A stretch of 64,000 bases of DNA, taken from positions 1,306,209 to 1,370,208 of the forward strand of contig JANPYM010000007.1 in NCBI GenBank assembly GCA_025890175.1, written 5' to 3'. Every line of letters starts with the position of its first letter. The first letter of the stretch is position 1. The position numbers and the translations under genes are program-made. The notes below the pieces were generated by a model. The model did not search any database, had not been told where the DNA came from, and saw only the letters and a list, made by a program, of their open reading frames with translations. Positions 35,778-47,748 of this stretch are shown piece by piece. This DNA is from Ciborinia camelliae (taxonomy: Eukaryota > Ascomycota > Leotiomycetes > Helotiales > Sclerotiniaceae).

Positions 35778-37640
35778 ATGCCAGTGGTTATGAAATATAT
35801 GTACGATAAGATATACGGGGAGGTTATTTTTACATTACTGGTAATCAGGCAATTTATGATAAAGTTTATTAATTCATCGACTATCAATTATATATATATT
35901 TATGATTCCAGTAGCTCACTCTCTATTCTACTACCTCCACCGTGACGCCTTGACAAGCAACTAGGACCCTCTAAAGATAGAATTTGCTCATCTGAAGATT
36001 GTTATTTTAAGATGATGATTATTAGTAGTCTTAAATTATTTGTAATATAGAATAGTGTTTTGTTATTTACATATGTTGTTTTCTATTTAGATGTTAGTTT
36101 CCCATAGGCACTTGAGTGATTCTCATTTAAGTGTTTTCCTATCTACCTACACTTATCAGGCATGGGCACCTGTACCCTACCCGGGGTATTTCATTTCTTC
36201 GAATAGTTTACTTTACTTTGTTAGATTCTACGGGATGATTATTTTATAAAATCTGTGGGTACGGGTAAACCCGCGGGTATATATTATGTAATCGTTTAAT
36301 ATAATCATTCAAAATTGAAACTATTTCTATTTTTCATTTTTCATTTTTCAATTTTAAAAAATCAAAATCAAATATTAATTTTAACTTTAACCTTCGCTTT
36401 CTTTTTATTTTTTATTTTTTTATTTTCTTTTAACTTTAAACAATTACATTAAACAATTATATAATATATCTGCAGGTTTATTTGTACCCGAAAGCATTTT
36501 ACAGGATAATTACTTTACCCCGTAGGGGGGGGAGTAGGGTGGCTACCCGCCGGGTTTTACCCCGGGTTACCCCGGGTGTACCCTACTCTGTGCCCAACCC
36601 TGATACTTATACATAGATTTATTAACAAGCTAGTGTATAACTATTATTAAGAACAACTCGAAGCAGAGAAATTTACAAATCCTCAAAATCTATATCATGT
36701 TACAAGTACCATATTGTAGGTGTAAGTAGGTATATATAGGAGAATGTTTTTCTAAAGTTATCTGAATATGAGGAAGCCTGAGGTATGATATTAGTGATGA
36801 CAAGAAAGATTCATTGGTGTTTGTATATCTGGCAAGGTTAATGAGGGCAAAATGTTGGCATGGGAGCTCGGCAGTGGAAGACTACTCCCTGAAGTATTTT
36901 CACCTCATATGATAGCCTGATAATCTTGTATAATTGCGAATAATGAAAACATTACTAAAAGGTTAATCTTGAGGCTACAGTAGGTTTATGATAAATGTGA
37001 AACTTACATATAGGCTCAAAAATTGCACCTCGATCTCCGTCTGCTTTTATCTCACGTTTCAGAGCCGAATTTACCATCCGGTCCACCTTTGGGCTTCCTG
37101 GACATACTTTCTCGCCTAAGAAACTCCGTCTACCTAGTTATAGGGTTCGGTGTCGGTATTTCATCACTTCACTGCCAATTGTTAGCTCTAATTAAAGATT
37201 ACCCGAAGATATATACCTAGTAGTTCAGTTCTTGTATTTTTCTTGATAACCGCTAGCTTTAGTTTGATGTTAACCGATGATATACGTGCAAAGTCTTTTG
37301 TAGTTCTTGACAATGGATTGCTTGAAACTTGCACTCTCCGAGAATATATATATATATTAGCAATTGAGAATTAAAGCTGGAATTGAAGTTACAATTGCAC
37401 TTGAGGATAATTCTGAAAACTCGTATGCATTGGTTATAGATATACAGTTAGTTGAAGGATTTTAACCTCATCTTGTAAGCAATAACTTCTATCGGAAGGT
37501 ATGATATAGTATTTTTTACTTCAATTACATTGCTTGACTTCTAGCTACAAATTCATTGAACTTCTTCAACAACAGTATTCCTTTACTATTTGTTTCTAGC
37601 CTTGAATTTGTGATGGTGTTGTTCGTCTAGGAAGATCACC
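35778..37640. other. AT-rich convergent spacer holding a MITE-like element
   Basis: No gene. AT-rich with TATATATATAT at about 35890 and 37345-37356; the 448-bp element at 36156-36603 is listed separately. Confidence 0.6.
36156..36603. mobile_element. 448-bp MITE-like element with terminal inverted repeats and TA duplication
   Basis: The left end reads TCAGGcatGGGCAC and the right end, reverse-complemented, TCAGGgttGGGCAC. Further in, both ends carry a CCCGGGGTA block (left about 36178-36186, right about 36566-36583, complementary). TA dinucleotides flank both ends directly (36154-36155, 36604-36605), the target duplication of Tc1/mariner-type elements. The interior is extremely AT-rich (TTTTTCATTTTTCA-like, 36340-36470), between GC-rich ends full of GGGTA/TACCC words. 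No transposase frame, so non-autonomous. Detection is by eye; family unnamed. Confidence 0.65.
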
Positions 37641-38189
37641 CTAATCTTCCGAAGCGTCCTCGCTTAACAATACATCGCCATTCTTCGCAAGCCATTCTTC
37701 TACAACTCTTGTTGACCATTCAATGATCTCTGGATGAGGATCAACATCATCAATTAACATGTCTTGCTCCGGCTCGTTCCGAGAAACATCCTTAGAGGCT
37801 GAAGAGCGATGCGAGACTGTGCCTTCCAGTTCTCTATTCGTCGTCCGCATCCTGACACTCGAGCTCTCATCTGGAAAAATCCTCTCTTTCAGATTATCCA
37901 GCTTCCCCACACTCCAAGCAGCTGGATGATTCACCTTGCTAATTTCGATCTTGCGCAGCTCGGCATCTAATTCTGCAATAGCTGCGCCGATGGGTGCTCT
38001 CAAAGGACCCTTTTGTATCATAAGCAGGTGTTTTCGAATCTCGTGTATGAGTGCTTCGCGTCGGAGTAAAACATCTCCGAGCCCGAGTTCCTTTCGTTCG
38101 TGGAGTCTGGAGAGGATGGAAATGATGGGCTTGAGTAGTTTGGAGTCGATGGTTTTTGATGCTTCGACGTTTTGACAGAAGCTGCACAT
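37641..38189 (-). CDS. Hypothetical protein, 182 residues
   Basis: A single-exon frame from the ATG at 38189 to the stop at 37641. I do not recognise a family. The first roughly 100 residues are predicted helical with heptad-like Leu spacing (KLLKPIISILSRLHERKELGLG, IAELDAELRKIEISK). It opens MCSFCQN, a single CxxC. The middle is polar and Ser/Arg-rich (VSHRSSASKDVS), and the end is acidic and contains IIEWSTRVVEEWLAKNGD. Composition and length look like a real gene, unlike shadow frames nearby. A small coiled-coil adaptor is one guess, without support. A frame-shifted shadow on the same strand is ignored. Confidence 0.7.
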   Translation of the reverse strand: MCSFCQNVEASKTIDSKLLKPIISILSRLHERKELGLGDVLLRREALIHEIRKHLLMIQKGPLRAPIGAAIAELDAELRKIEISKVNHPAAWSVGKLDNLKERIFPDESSSVRMRTTNRELEGTVSHRSSASKDVSRNEPEQDMLIDDVDPHPEIIEWSTRVVEEWLAKNGDVLLSEDASED

Positions 38190-39042
38190 TGTGGATGGGA
38201 TTTTATGGTTGATGGATGGATTGGATGGCTCGCATGGGTCTCATGTGGTTTTATACTATAGAAGTTGGAGATTTATCTGGGGGTGGTGTAGATAGAGTTG
38301 AGTTATGTTTGGTACTGTGAATAGAATGAATGAAAACTAACATTCAGGAATAGGCTTTCGTAAAATGTTAGTTGTTTTGTGATTCATCGCTTTTGATGAA
38401 GTGTAGAATAATTGACTCGATAAAGTCCGGTTCTAACTTGGAAATATCGTTTCTTACATCCTGGAACTACGTGGTTTCAAATCCAAATAACAAATTTCCA
38501 GATAGATAATCGAGACATTATGGCCCCATCTTACCAAAAAACACCGGCTCATGTTGTAAACTTCCTTAGATGTTGACTGTATGGCCCCGCGTGGAGAAGA
38601 AAGCATGGCAAAATATCAGAACATAAGAGAAAAGAACAATCTCGAGTGAATGAATTGGAAGAGTGGGGAGCCGGTTACATCGCTGAATACATCAGGACGT
38701 TTCGAGGTGTTGCATACTTTTAAGAAGGAGGAGAAACCAAACAATAAATATTCAAGGAGAACTCAATATCCACGAAGAAGCATGAAAACAAAGTGAAGAT
38801 ACCAGATCCAATATCCCGCCACACATACTCCCATCTTTCCCACAACCCTCTGCTTATCTTCATCTTCTGTATTCATATCCTCTTCACCGCCATGTAAATA
38901 GACATCGATATCATTCAAGATACCGCAGCACATGGAAAATTAAACCAAAAACTCAAAGTTCTCATAGTTCAACGGTCTGACCATTCTCTTCAAGATTCAA
39001 AAATGCTAACATTGTATTATAGTCCCCATCTGTCAACACTGG

Positions 39043-39155
39043 TCATTAAAGTCATTAAAGTCAATCACGTCAATTCAGTCAATCACGTCAATTCAGGCAA
39101 TTCAGTCAGTCAATTCAGGCAATTCAGTCAATCAGGTCATTCAGGTCATTGAAAC
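39043..39155. repeat. Degenerate minisatellite (GTCAATTCAG / GTCAATCACG)n
   Basis: About ten imperfect units of 9-10 bp mixing GTCAATTCAG, GTCAATCACG, GCAATTCAGT and GTCATTCAG. Confidence 0.8.
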
Positions 39156-39364
39156 CAGGAAATCAACAAAAAGCGAAAAGCACCACAATAATTCATACCC
39201 GTCATTGATCGCTGATAATCCAATACTTGTCACTTGTCATTTGTTCCCTACTTGTCACTGGTAATTTGTTACGTACTGGCTACTGCTGGTAATGTCAGGG
39301 TAAGTTTCCTTCCTCCTTTCAGAATTAACTGTGGCAGACTTGCGAGCTATGAGAACTGAGAACC

Positions 39365-39386
39365 TTTTTTTTTTTTTTTTTTTTTT
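39365..39386. repeat. T22 homopolymer
   Basis: Uninterrupted run of 22 T followed by GGGG. Confidence 0.95.
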
Positions 39387-40316
39387 GGGGGTTTCTTTCA
39401 TTTTTATATCTGGGTGGGGAGCTAGGTATATGGATGCTGGAAAGGTATATTGGAAGCGTTGGTGTGAGTTCTAATAAGAGTGAATGGAGAAGACTGTTAT
39501 CATTCTCCATCACGTTCACAGGGGCTATCATCTCATAAGTTAAGTTCCAATGCAGACCTTCACCCCTTCACTTCTTCCTTCCATTCTTTACCTCACTTCA
39601 CCTCACAACACCAATGTTCCTTCCAAATTTCCCATCATCTAACATGCATACGAAACTCCCCATACCCTCATACAAGAAACAAACCAAACCAAAGTCTTCA
39701 CTCTAGTCTCGCAGTTAATTATTCGCCTCGAATATCAAAACTTCTCTAAAAGTGCTAATACAAACCTCAGATATAGATCATAGCCACTACGCTTATTCCT
39801 CCATTGACCGTAAATACGACTACCAAATGAGTAAGCATGAGGCGTGTTGAAAATATCCGGTATAGGTACCATCGACATCATTGGGGAGAAGCATACCAAA
39901 CCATACCATCAAGGGAATGAGTGATTCATCATTGAATTACATAATTGAAGCTCTGATGCACTCGAAAGCACAACGACTCAAAGGAAAGAGGTGTTGTGTT
40001 GCATGAAAAGTTTCTTTACCTAGGTAGGTACCTAGGTACTATTTTGAGATATGAGTCACGCCGACGCGAGAACGAGAATTCGAAAAGCGACAACAAACAA
40101 AGTCTGAAGCTTGGTATCTTCTTTTCTTTCATATTTAACGCTAATATCCTCAACACCATCGATTTGGAGTTGGATATCATTGGGATTAGGTTAAATACTA
40201 AGTTTAATTGTTGATATTCCCTTCTCTCATTCCTTTGTTTTCGAATCTTTTTTAATTGTTTGCCTGGAGAACGAGTATTTATCCGAATTTCAATTGAAGC
40301 AAGCGGGGAAAAAATC

Positions 40317-42776
40317 ATGTCTCAAGGAGAATCATCAACCACGATCTTATGTTCGTGTAAACAGACCAGATTTCACATTGAGAATCCGGTTTATCAGGAG
40401 GTAACTACATCATTCACTTCTTCGTTCTTCGCAAGGTTTCAATATCATTTCGTGACTGGGATGAATCCTGATGAATAGTTATTGTAGCTCGATATCGAAG
40501 GCTTAAATATCACGGTTACATCATCGAGAGAATCGGGGGTGAAACCAAAAGGAAAGTTTCGAGCAGAAGGACTTGAAATTTTATCCAATGCGAGTTTAAA
40601 ACTCAAGGCTGGAATATCTTATGCATTGATTGGGAGAAATGGTACGGGAAAATCTAGTATGTCTTCCTTTTGATTCTATGTCAAGTCAAAAATGAGAGGT
40701 CTAATGATTGCTGTGATATAAAGCGTTGTTGAAGGCCATTGCGGAGAAATTAATTCCCGGGATTCCTATACAAACCAGGATCTCTATATTGCAACAAACA
40801 GATGCAGGGGAAAGGGGGGGAAGCGAGTTGTCGGTATTGGAGGAAGTTATTGACAAGGCCACTTCGAGAAGTGAAATTCAACATGAAATTGATGGTATGT
40901 CTTGGTGTCCCAATGATTGCATGGTTCTTGTGGATATTGATAGAAGCTCTAGTATTATCAAAAGCTGTAGATAGCCAAGAAGATGTGTTGACACCTATAC
41001 GGGCTTTCCGGCAAGTACAGCACGAAAGGCTGAAGAAGAAGCTATTCGAGAAGGACAAGGATGCTAGACTTCGAAGTGGAACTCGTGGTATGGCGGCACG
41101 AAAGGCATTGATTGCCTTTGAGAAGACAGTTGCGGATTTTGAGGAACGGTAAGTGAACATGTTACAAAAATTGGCGCATGACTCCTAATCTATGATATAG
41201 TATCAATCAAAAAGACGAAGAGATAGATGGACCCACAATCAAGGAAGAGACAGATTTAGCGGCGGGACTTCTTGCAGAGTTGCAACTACAGCTAGAGCCT
41301 ACTAGAATTGCAGATATTGAGGCCAAAGCACGAGGCATTCTCGCCGGTTTGGGATTTCCCAGAGCACATCTAGGTAAACCAGTCAATACCTTATCTGGAG
41401 GATGGGGAATGCGCACATCCCTTGCATCTATACTCCTTCAATCAACCGATATTTTAATCCTTGACGAACCTACCAATTTCCTCGATCTCCTCGGCACAAT
41501 CTGGCTACAAAAATACATCGAAAGCCTCAAAGACTCCACTCCAAATCCCCCAACAATTATAATCGTCTCTCACGATCGTGATTTCATCACTGCCACATGC
41601 CAAGAACTCATCATCCTCCGCTCTGAAACCCTCACCTACTTCCGCGGCTCCCTCTCCACATATGAATCCTCGATCCGCGAGAAAACTCTCTACCTAACCC
41701 GCATGCGCGATGCCCAAGAAAAGCAAAAGTCTCACATGCAACAAACCATCCAACAAAACATCAAACAGGGAAAAGCAGCCGGTGATGAAAATAAACTGCG
41801 CCAAGCCAAATCCCGACAAAAGAAACTAGATAATAGAATGGGCATGGAAGTCAGTGCTAAAGGAACAAAGTTCAAACTGAATCGTGACCTAAGCGGTTAT
41901 CATTTGAAAGCTAGAGAAGATATTGAGATTCCGCCTGAGGAGAGAGGTATCTCGATGATGTTCCCTCTGGCTCCCGATTTGCGTTTTCCAGGCCCATTAA
42001 TCTCATTGGAAAATGTATCCTTTCGATATTCTGCTCCTATACCACTTGGAACAAACACGATTCCTGCACCTTTCATTTTGGAGAATGTTAATCTGACGAT
42101 TCACATGGGTGATCGGATCGGTATTATGGGCTTAAACGGAAGTGGAAAATCAACGCTTCTCAAGTTACTTACGGAGATAGAAAAACCCACCAAGGGAAGT
42201 GTGACAAAGCATCCGAGATTGAGATTAGCGTGCTACTCTCAACACTCCGTCGAAGATCTCCAAACGCTCTCGCGCACCTTCCCAAAACTCACAGCTCTTT
42301 CACTCATGACCTCAGATATTGAAGGTCAACTGAACGAGCAAGAGATTCGCGGGATTCTAGGCGGTTTAGGTCTTCAAGGTCGAATCGCATCAGATGTTCC
42401 GATCAATAAACTTTCTGGTGGACAGCTTGTTAGACTAGCGTTAGCGAAACTGCTATGGAAGGAACCGCAATTGTTGGTTTTGGATGAAGTCACGACGCAT
42501 TTGGACTTTTGGACGGTTCGGGCTGTGGGAGAAGTGATGAGGGGGTGGAATGGAGGAGTTGTGGTGGTTAGCCATGATCGGTGGTTGGTGAGGAAGGTGG
42601 TTGATGGTTGGAAGGAGGGCGAGGATGATGTAGAAGATGAAAATGATGACGAGAAGGAAGAACAACAGAGGAGGAGATTGGTTTATGTGGTTAAAGATGG
42701 TGGTTTGAAACTACTTGAGGGTGGTGTGGGTGAGTTTGAGAGGAGTTTGGAGAAGAGGGTTGAGAAGTTGATGTGA
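40317..42776 (+). CDS. ABC-F family ATPase (twin ABC domains, no membrane spans)
   Basis: Exons 40317-40400, 40488-40656, 40724-40894, 40971-41148 and 41201-42776 encode 725 residues. The first Walker A, GRNGTGKST, is split by intron 2 and is rebuilt exactly by splicing. ABC1 signature is LSGGWGMR and Walker B DILILDEPTNFLD; the ABC-F linker follows (SHMQQTIQQNIKQGKAAGDE). ABC2 has GLNGSGKSTLL, signature LSGGQLVRLALA, and Walker B LLVLDEVTTHLD, with Val in place of the usual Pro. Both switch histidines (SHDR) are present. ABC-F proteins act on ribosomes in translation or its regulation, not in transport. The N-terminus before ABC1 is very short, so it is neither Gcn20 with its Gcn1-binding extension nor eEF3/New1. 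Confidence 0.92.
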
Positions 42777-43959
42777 TTGGATCACATTTCATATTGGAGG
42801 CTTATAACCGAATGATACGATGAGTCCAGCACACATGTACCCATCAGTTAATGACTTTAGCCAAAGCCCTAAAAGAATAAATCCTCATCTCACATCTCAC
42901 ATCTGCCCATCAATCTCAATCAAGAAATCCGAGAAACTCACCCTTACGGAAGGGCTTCTCAAAGCCTAGTAATAATATAATGTATTATTTGTATAGTGAT
43001 TTTTTGCTTTTGAGTACGCTGGGCATATTGAATTGCACTGTGTTGGACTTATATTTTTGGGTGTCTTTTCCGCAATGCGCATCCATTGGTATATCGGGCA
43101 CATCGTCGATAGGTTATTTTCTTGAACTCGTATCCGATTCCAAAGATATGATGAATCTTGAATGATATGTGGTTAAATGACAATATATTTCATTTAGGAT
43201 GTATAGGTTGGGGTTCGATAATCGCTGATTGAGTGTAGGTGGAAAACTGGCTCGTTTGTATATATGTAAGGTTTATGTGTAGGGAATTATTGTCTTGTTG
43301 GATCTGTTAGCTTTACTCCCAATCTATTAAATTTCAATTTATTAATTATATAAAGATCTTAACTGCAACAAAAAATAATAATTTACATTTAATTGATTGG
43401 CGATGAGATGATTTTCCAATAAGGGTGTTCTAAGGATTCAAACGGTGCAACAAATAAAGGAGAGTTGGCCCGAGAGACCAGACCTCGAACCCAAGAATGA
43501 AGTAAATTGAAAGAACGGAAAGCTATCACCAGGGGAAGAATAGATAATGGATCAAGAGCATCGCAAGAGAAGGACACAGCGCTTTGTCTATGATATCTCT
43601 CTTTCATTCATATCCCCCATCGTCACACGCCCATTTCATGCCATTATCAATTGGTCTTAACTCTGAGGCTCTCGAGTACACGAATCTGAACACCCACATG
43701 CGTATGCTCAAACATTGCTGATATAACGAGATGGGAGATGACGTGAAATATGAGCGGCTCAAGTGCGTGGTTTTGTAAAAACTTTAAACAATGATGACGA
43801 GGTTGAAGTTCGAACATATGTCCAGCCCCCTTGTATTTTTTACAGCCCCTTGGATACTGAGCAGCCCATGTTTCCAATCCCCAAGATCTGAAATTTGGAC
43901 AAACCATCAGTCAAATCCACAATCAGATCACGATTCAAAACATTCACCACACACCCCAC
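42777..43959. other. Convergent 3' spacer (ABC-F / 3CxxC protein)
   Basis: No gene seen in 1.2 kb; AT-rich around 43310-43390, with (CATCTCACATCTCACATCTGC) short repeats at 42887-42907. Confidence 0.5.
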
Positions 43960-44580
43960 CTACGACAAATCAATCAAATCCTCCCCAACATCAGAATCCT
44001 TAAGTTCGCCACAATGCCCATACCTACACCCCTCACACAACTTCTTATTATGCGGCCTCCGATTACCTTTCCCCTCATAATCCGGGAATTCCGTCTCAAT
44101 CCCATTCCACTTCTTAATACGATATGCCACACTCTCTGCATACGAGCGATTCAAAATTGGCTGGCCGAGACCATTACAGCTCTTGCAGCGCTGATGATAT
44201 ACTCGCACGTTGTATTCGAAGTCGCAGTACAATCGAATTGTGATGGCGATTTTTTTGCTTGTCCATGCACTCCTGGCACACGCATTATTGGAGCAATTGA
44301 AGAGACCCATGATATTGGTATCGTATTCTCTGATACAGTCTTGAGTATCATCGGCGGAGTGGAAGTTAAAGTAGAGAGCATGTTCTTCCAACAGGCGCGA
44401 TACGTCATAGTGCAGTGAGGGATGGATAGACCATCTTTCGATCTCGGTAGCCTCGGATTCATGGGGTAAAAATTTGATTTTGAGGGGAGGTTGTTTGGAT
44501 GTTGGGTGATGTTGTGGCGAAAATGAGGGGCCCGTGTGTAACTCCTTCCATGCGGATAAAATGAGCTTCGAGAATGCCAT
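43960..44580 (-). CDS. 3CxxC-type zinc-binding domain protein
   Basis: A single exon of 206 residues. The frame stays open upstream but only with a TTG, so the ATG at 44580 (MAFSKLILSAWKEL) is taken as start. The zf-3CxxC pattern is clear: MGLFNCSNNAC, ...SAWTSKKIAI..., YHQRCKSCN, and then LCEGCRYGHC near the end, giving the CxxC pairs and the conserved aromatic residues between them. The same fold occurs in animal receptor-transporting proteins, and fungi have many paralogues, function unknown. The N-terminal 90 residues (HPSLHYDVSRLLEEHALYFNF) resemble those of other fungal members. Confidence 0.88.
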   Translation of the reverse strand: MAFSKLILSAWKELHTGPSFSPQHHPTSKQPPLKIKFLPHESEATEIERWSIHPSLHYDVSRLLEEHALYFNFHSADDTQDCIREYDTNIMGLFNCSNNACARSAWTSKKIAITIRLYCDFEYNVRVYHQRCKSCNGLGQPILNRSYAESVAYRIKKWNGIETEFPDYEGKGNRRPHNKKLCEGCRYGHCGELKDSDVGEDLIDLS

Positions 44581-45575
44581 CCTTTGGTCATTAGCTTTGA
44601 ATTCCGCGCTCAAAGGATCGTGGAACTATTACCTTCCTGCTTCCCTAATGGTAACTGGGGAAAATATCAATGCTAGTCGCGGGAAGATGGTGGGAGGACA
44701 TCCATTTCAGGGGAATGAATACACAATATATTCCAAAGGACAAAATAATGTTTGAAGCAATTTGGGCACATATAAGGAGTAGAAAAGTAAGAGAGGAACT
44801 ATCATTTCATTGGATGATATGCAAATACATCCATTAATTTGCATAGGTATGCAACCATTCCATTGAACTATGCTTAGCTAGCGGCCCAAACCCCAGCTTT
44901 TCACCCTCACCGAGCGGAAGACCACATAAAAATAATCGCTACCGTAACTCGCGTAGGAAACATGCATTTCCAACTACCGGAAAAGTGCATCATTTGTAAA
45001 AAGGGATACCAACTGGTTCTCTCCTCTCGGGAAACCAACAGAAAGTGGAGGTTTTTACTACTGAATACGCTTGCCGACATAAATGCCAAGGGAATTAGTT
45101 GTAAGCTGCAGCCAATTATCTCGCGGAGATCAAATTCGGATTTTATCACTGCCACAATAATCTGGTGAGGATTGAATATCACTATAAATTCCACTAGTAC
45201 TTCTACATCGTGTGGTGTAATCCGAACAACCCCCCCAGAAATTCGAACGGCGTTGAGGAGATGTTTCGAAGTCCAAGATTTGTTTCACAGCACTTGCTGT
45301 TATGGCTACCATTTGGTTCAGTCAACAACTTCAAACGACTTGAAAATGTATCATTAGTTCTATGGAGAGTCACCGTATTGTACGGGATGCAAAATATCAG
45401 CAGTAATAAAGTACATATATTCTAATTTTACTATCCGTACTTCTACAAACAGTCAAAATTAATGACTGAGAGATCTCTTCATCCACACACATGTGAATAT
45501 CTCCAGATCCACTTTCTCGCCACCATTGAACTTCATGTACAGAACAGAAGTAGAGGAAAGAATTTTGTTATTTCT
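44581..45575. other. Spacer between the 3CxxC gene and MIC60
   Basis: About 1 kb without a supported gene; short frames on both strands overlap each other and lack family features. Confidence 0.5.
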
Positions 45576-47748
45576 CTATTCGACTCTCAAACTTTGTAAT
45601 CTTGCTTCTGTTGCAATTACCTGGGGGTTGTTAGTCATCATAATATCGTATGGGTATGAAGAATAAGCGAGGGAGAACTTACATCAAGAGCCTGCTGAAC
45701 CTCAAGGACCTTTCTAACCTCACCCAACCAATCCTTACTTAAAGTCTTTGCCCACCCCTTTAATCCGTTCATTTCTCTAGCTGCACCATCCAGGTCACCT
45801 TCCTCAAGGAATGTCTCCGTTCGAGTCAAAATGCTCTCTACATCATCACCGGTAGCCAAACCCTTCTTCTTGAAGAGAAGCTTGCTCAATACATAACTCG
45901 AAGCATGGCTAGCGACACCGGCTTCCTCGGGCAACAACGAAGCTTTGCGGACTTCAGATGCAACACGACGGAAACGATCGATGAGCGCAGACGAGCTTGG
46001 AACACCCTTTTGGTAAGCTACTGGGTTGATAGATGCGATTGCTGCATTGACAACTGGGTCATCGGATGCGATTTCCTTTAAGGCAGCAAGTTCTCTGGTG
46101 AAGGGTCGTGGGATTTGAGATTTTTCGAGGTTAGCACGAACCGCTTCGACGGCCACATGAAGATGTTGAGTCTTGAGATTTGCGTCAATAACGGTGTTCC
46201 AATCGCCAGTAAGCTTCTCGAGGTCATTGACGGTGTTAGTTAACTCGGAAAGCTTGCCGAGGCGACCTTCCCGTTCCTCCTCGACGCGGTTTTTGACATC
46301 AGCTAAGAACGCACGCTTGAGTTCAAGTGCTTGTTCCGTTAACTGGTTCTTGAGTTTTTGTTCATTAACCTCATTTGCGCGATCAAGCTCGGACTTGAGC
46401 TTTTTCTCGTAGTTCTCATGAATTCTCTTGCGCTCGGCTTCATATTCGGCCCTGAATTGAGTCTCTTGCTCTGCTTGTTGGTTCTTGAAGTTTTGCATAA
46501 GCTGCATAGCGGCACGATCGAATTCTCCATCATTAGCCTTAATTTTCTCGTCGGCTTCCTTCAATGCTGCCTCCTTCATACCCAAAATCTTGCCTCCTAC
46601 TCTGTTCAATTCTGCCTTGGCCTTGTCCATGGTAGATGTAAATCTAGCATTCGCATTATCGGCATTGACGACTGCAATGATATCATTCATGATCTTAACC
46701 AGCTCTTGAACTATGGGCTCGTTTCCATTGGGAATGTTGATGGGGTCAATTCGCTCAATTTTCTTGTATGCTCTGGATGGCTCATTAACCTCAGGGTCCC
46801 TTGGAGAGTTGCTTGGCTTAGGTTCTGGAGTGGCTGGAGTAGCTGGAGTAGCCGGAGTAGCTGGTGGAGCTGGTGGAGCTGGGGAGTTCTTCACTGGAAC
46901 ATCTACGCGCTTCACTTGCTCAACGGCCTTGACTTTATCAGCTGGTTTCGAATCTTGAGGTGTCTGAACAGCTTCCGATGGTTTTGACGTTTCCTTAGCC
47001 GAACTCGTGTGTCGTCCTGTAGATTCTCTATTCTCATTTGCGACCCTCCATGATACTCCACTTTGGCTTGGGATCTTAACCTGTTCGCCAGTATCCCTGG
47101 GTGGCTTTGGAGCTCGGTTTGCGATCAGAGGGAAGCGTTTTCGGAATTCTTGTTCCTCAAAGTAGAGAACAGCCTCCTCTCCAAAAGGTACATATTCCGT
47201 AAAGAAGTCGTGGAAGTTATCGTTGGTTCGAGAATAGTAAACTCCTCCACCAAAGCCCAATGTAGTTAACAGAAATAATGTTGTGAAGAATTTGCGGAAG
47301 CGTCTTTTTGGCTTTGGGCCGGAAGGTGGTGAGATCGATGATGGAGGGGGAGAACCTGGTATTTTGACTCCTGGAGGTGGGGGAGTAAGTGGAACGTTTT
47401 CTGCAGGAATTGTGGTAGAGGTTGGAGTAGCTGGTGTTGGGGCAGCTGAATGTGGAGTTACCACTGCTCCTGGTGGAAGTGGTTCAGATGTGGCCGCGCT
47501 GGCAGATCCGGGGAGCACTGGAGGTCTCGAGTCTGGTATGCTTGGTTTATCGGCATAAGTTCTCTATAGTCGCAATAAGTATCCGTATTCATTGCACCAC
47601 TTAATTGTCTGGAATAGAATATTAAGAAGCTTCATACCATAGTATCCGATATCACCCGGTCAGTTTGTGCTCTCCATTGACGTCCAGGACTGACAACGTT
47701 GGGTCTGAGACCCAACGCCCTCGACGATCGAAGACCAGCTCGCAGCAT
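45576..47748 (-). CDS. MIC60: MICOS subunit Mic60 (Fcj1/mitofilin)
   Basis: Probable exons 47748-47638, 47533-45683 and 45620-45576 encode 668 residues. Exon 1 gives MLRAGLRSSRALGLRPNVV, a strong mitochondrial presequence. A Pro-rich segment precedes the single membrane span (FFTTLFLLTTLGFGGGVYYS). A PATPATPATP repeat follows (nt 46825-46870), then a long coiled coil (residues about 310-480) and the C-terminal mitofilin domain (LLPEEAGVASHASSYVLSKLLFKKKG, AREMNGLKGWAKTLSKDWLGEVRKVLEVQQALD). The last 14 residues, VIATEARLQSLRVE, come from exon 3. Mic60 forms and bends crista junctions in the inner membrane. The exon 1-2 junction is the weak point: a donor at 47655 would also keep frame and drop six residues. 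Confidence 0.95.

Larger units (their letters stand above)
38190..40316. other. 2.1-kb divergent upstream region with minisatellite and poly-T
   Basis: No supported gene. Holds a degenerate GTCAATTCAG minisatellite (about 39043-39155), a CTTGTCACTTGTCATTTG-type repeat (39229-39262), a T22 run (39365-39386), CTTCACCTCAC tracts (39555-39605), and CCTAGGTAGGTACCTAGG (40019-40036). The open frames at 39480 and 40016-40318 are antisense or low-complexity. Confidence 0.6.

Noticed and set aside
46358..46987. 209-codon plus-strand open frame
   Set aside because: Antisense to the MIC60 coiled coil. Its composition mirrors the codon bias of the real gene; no domain.
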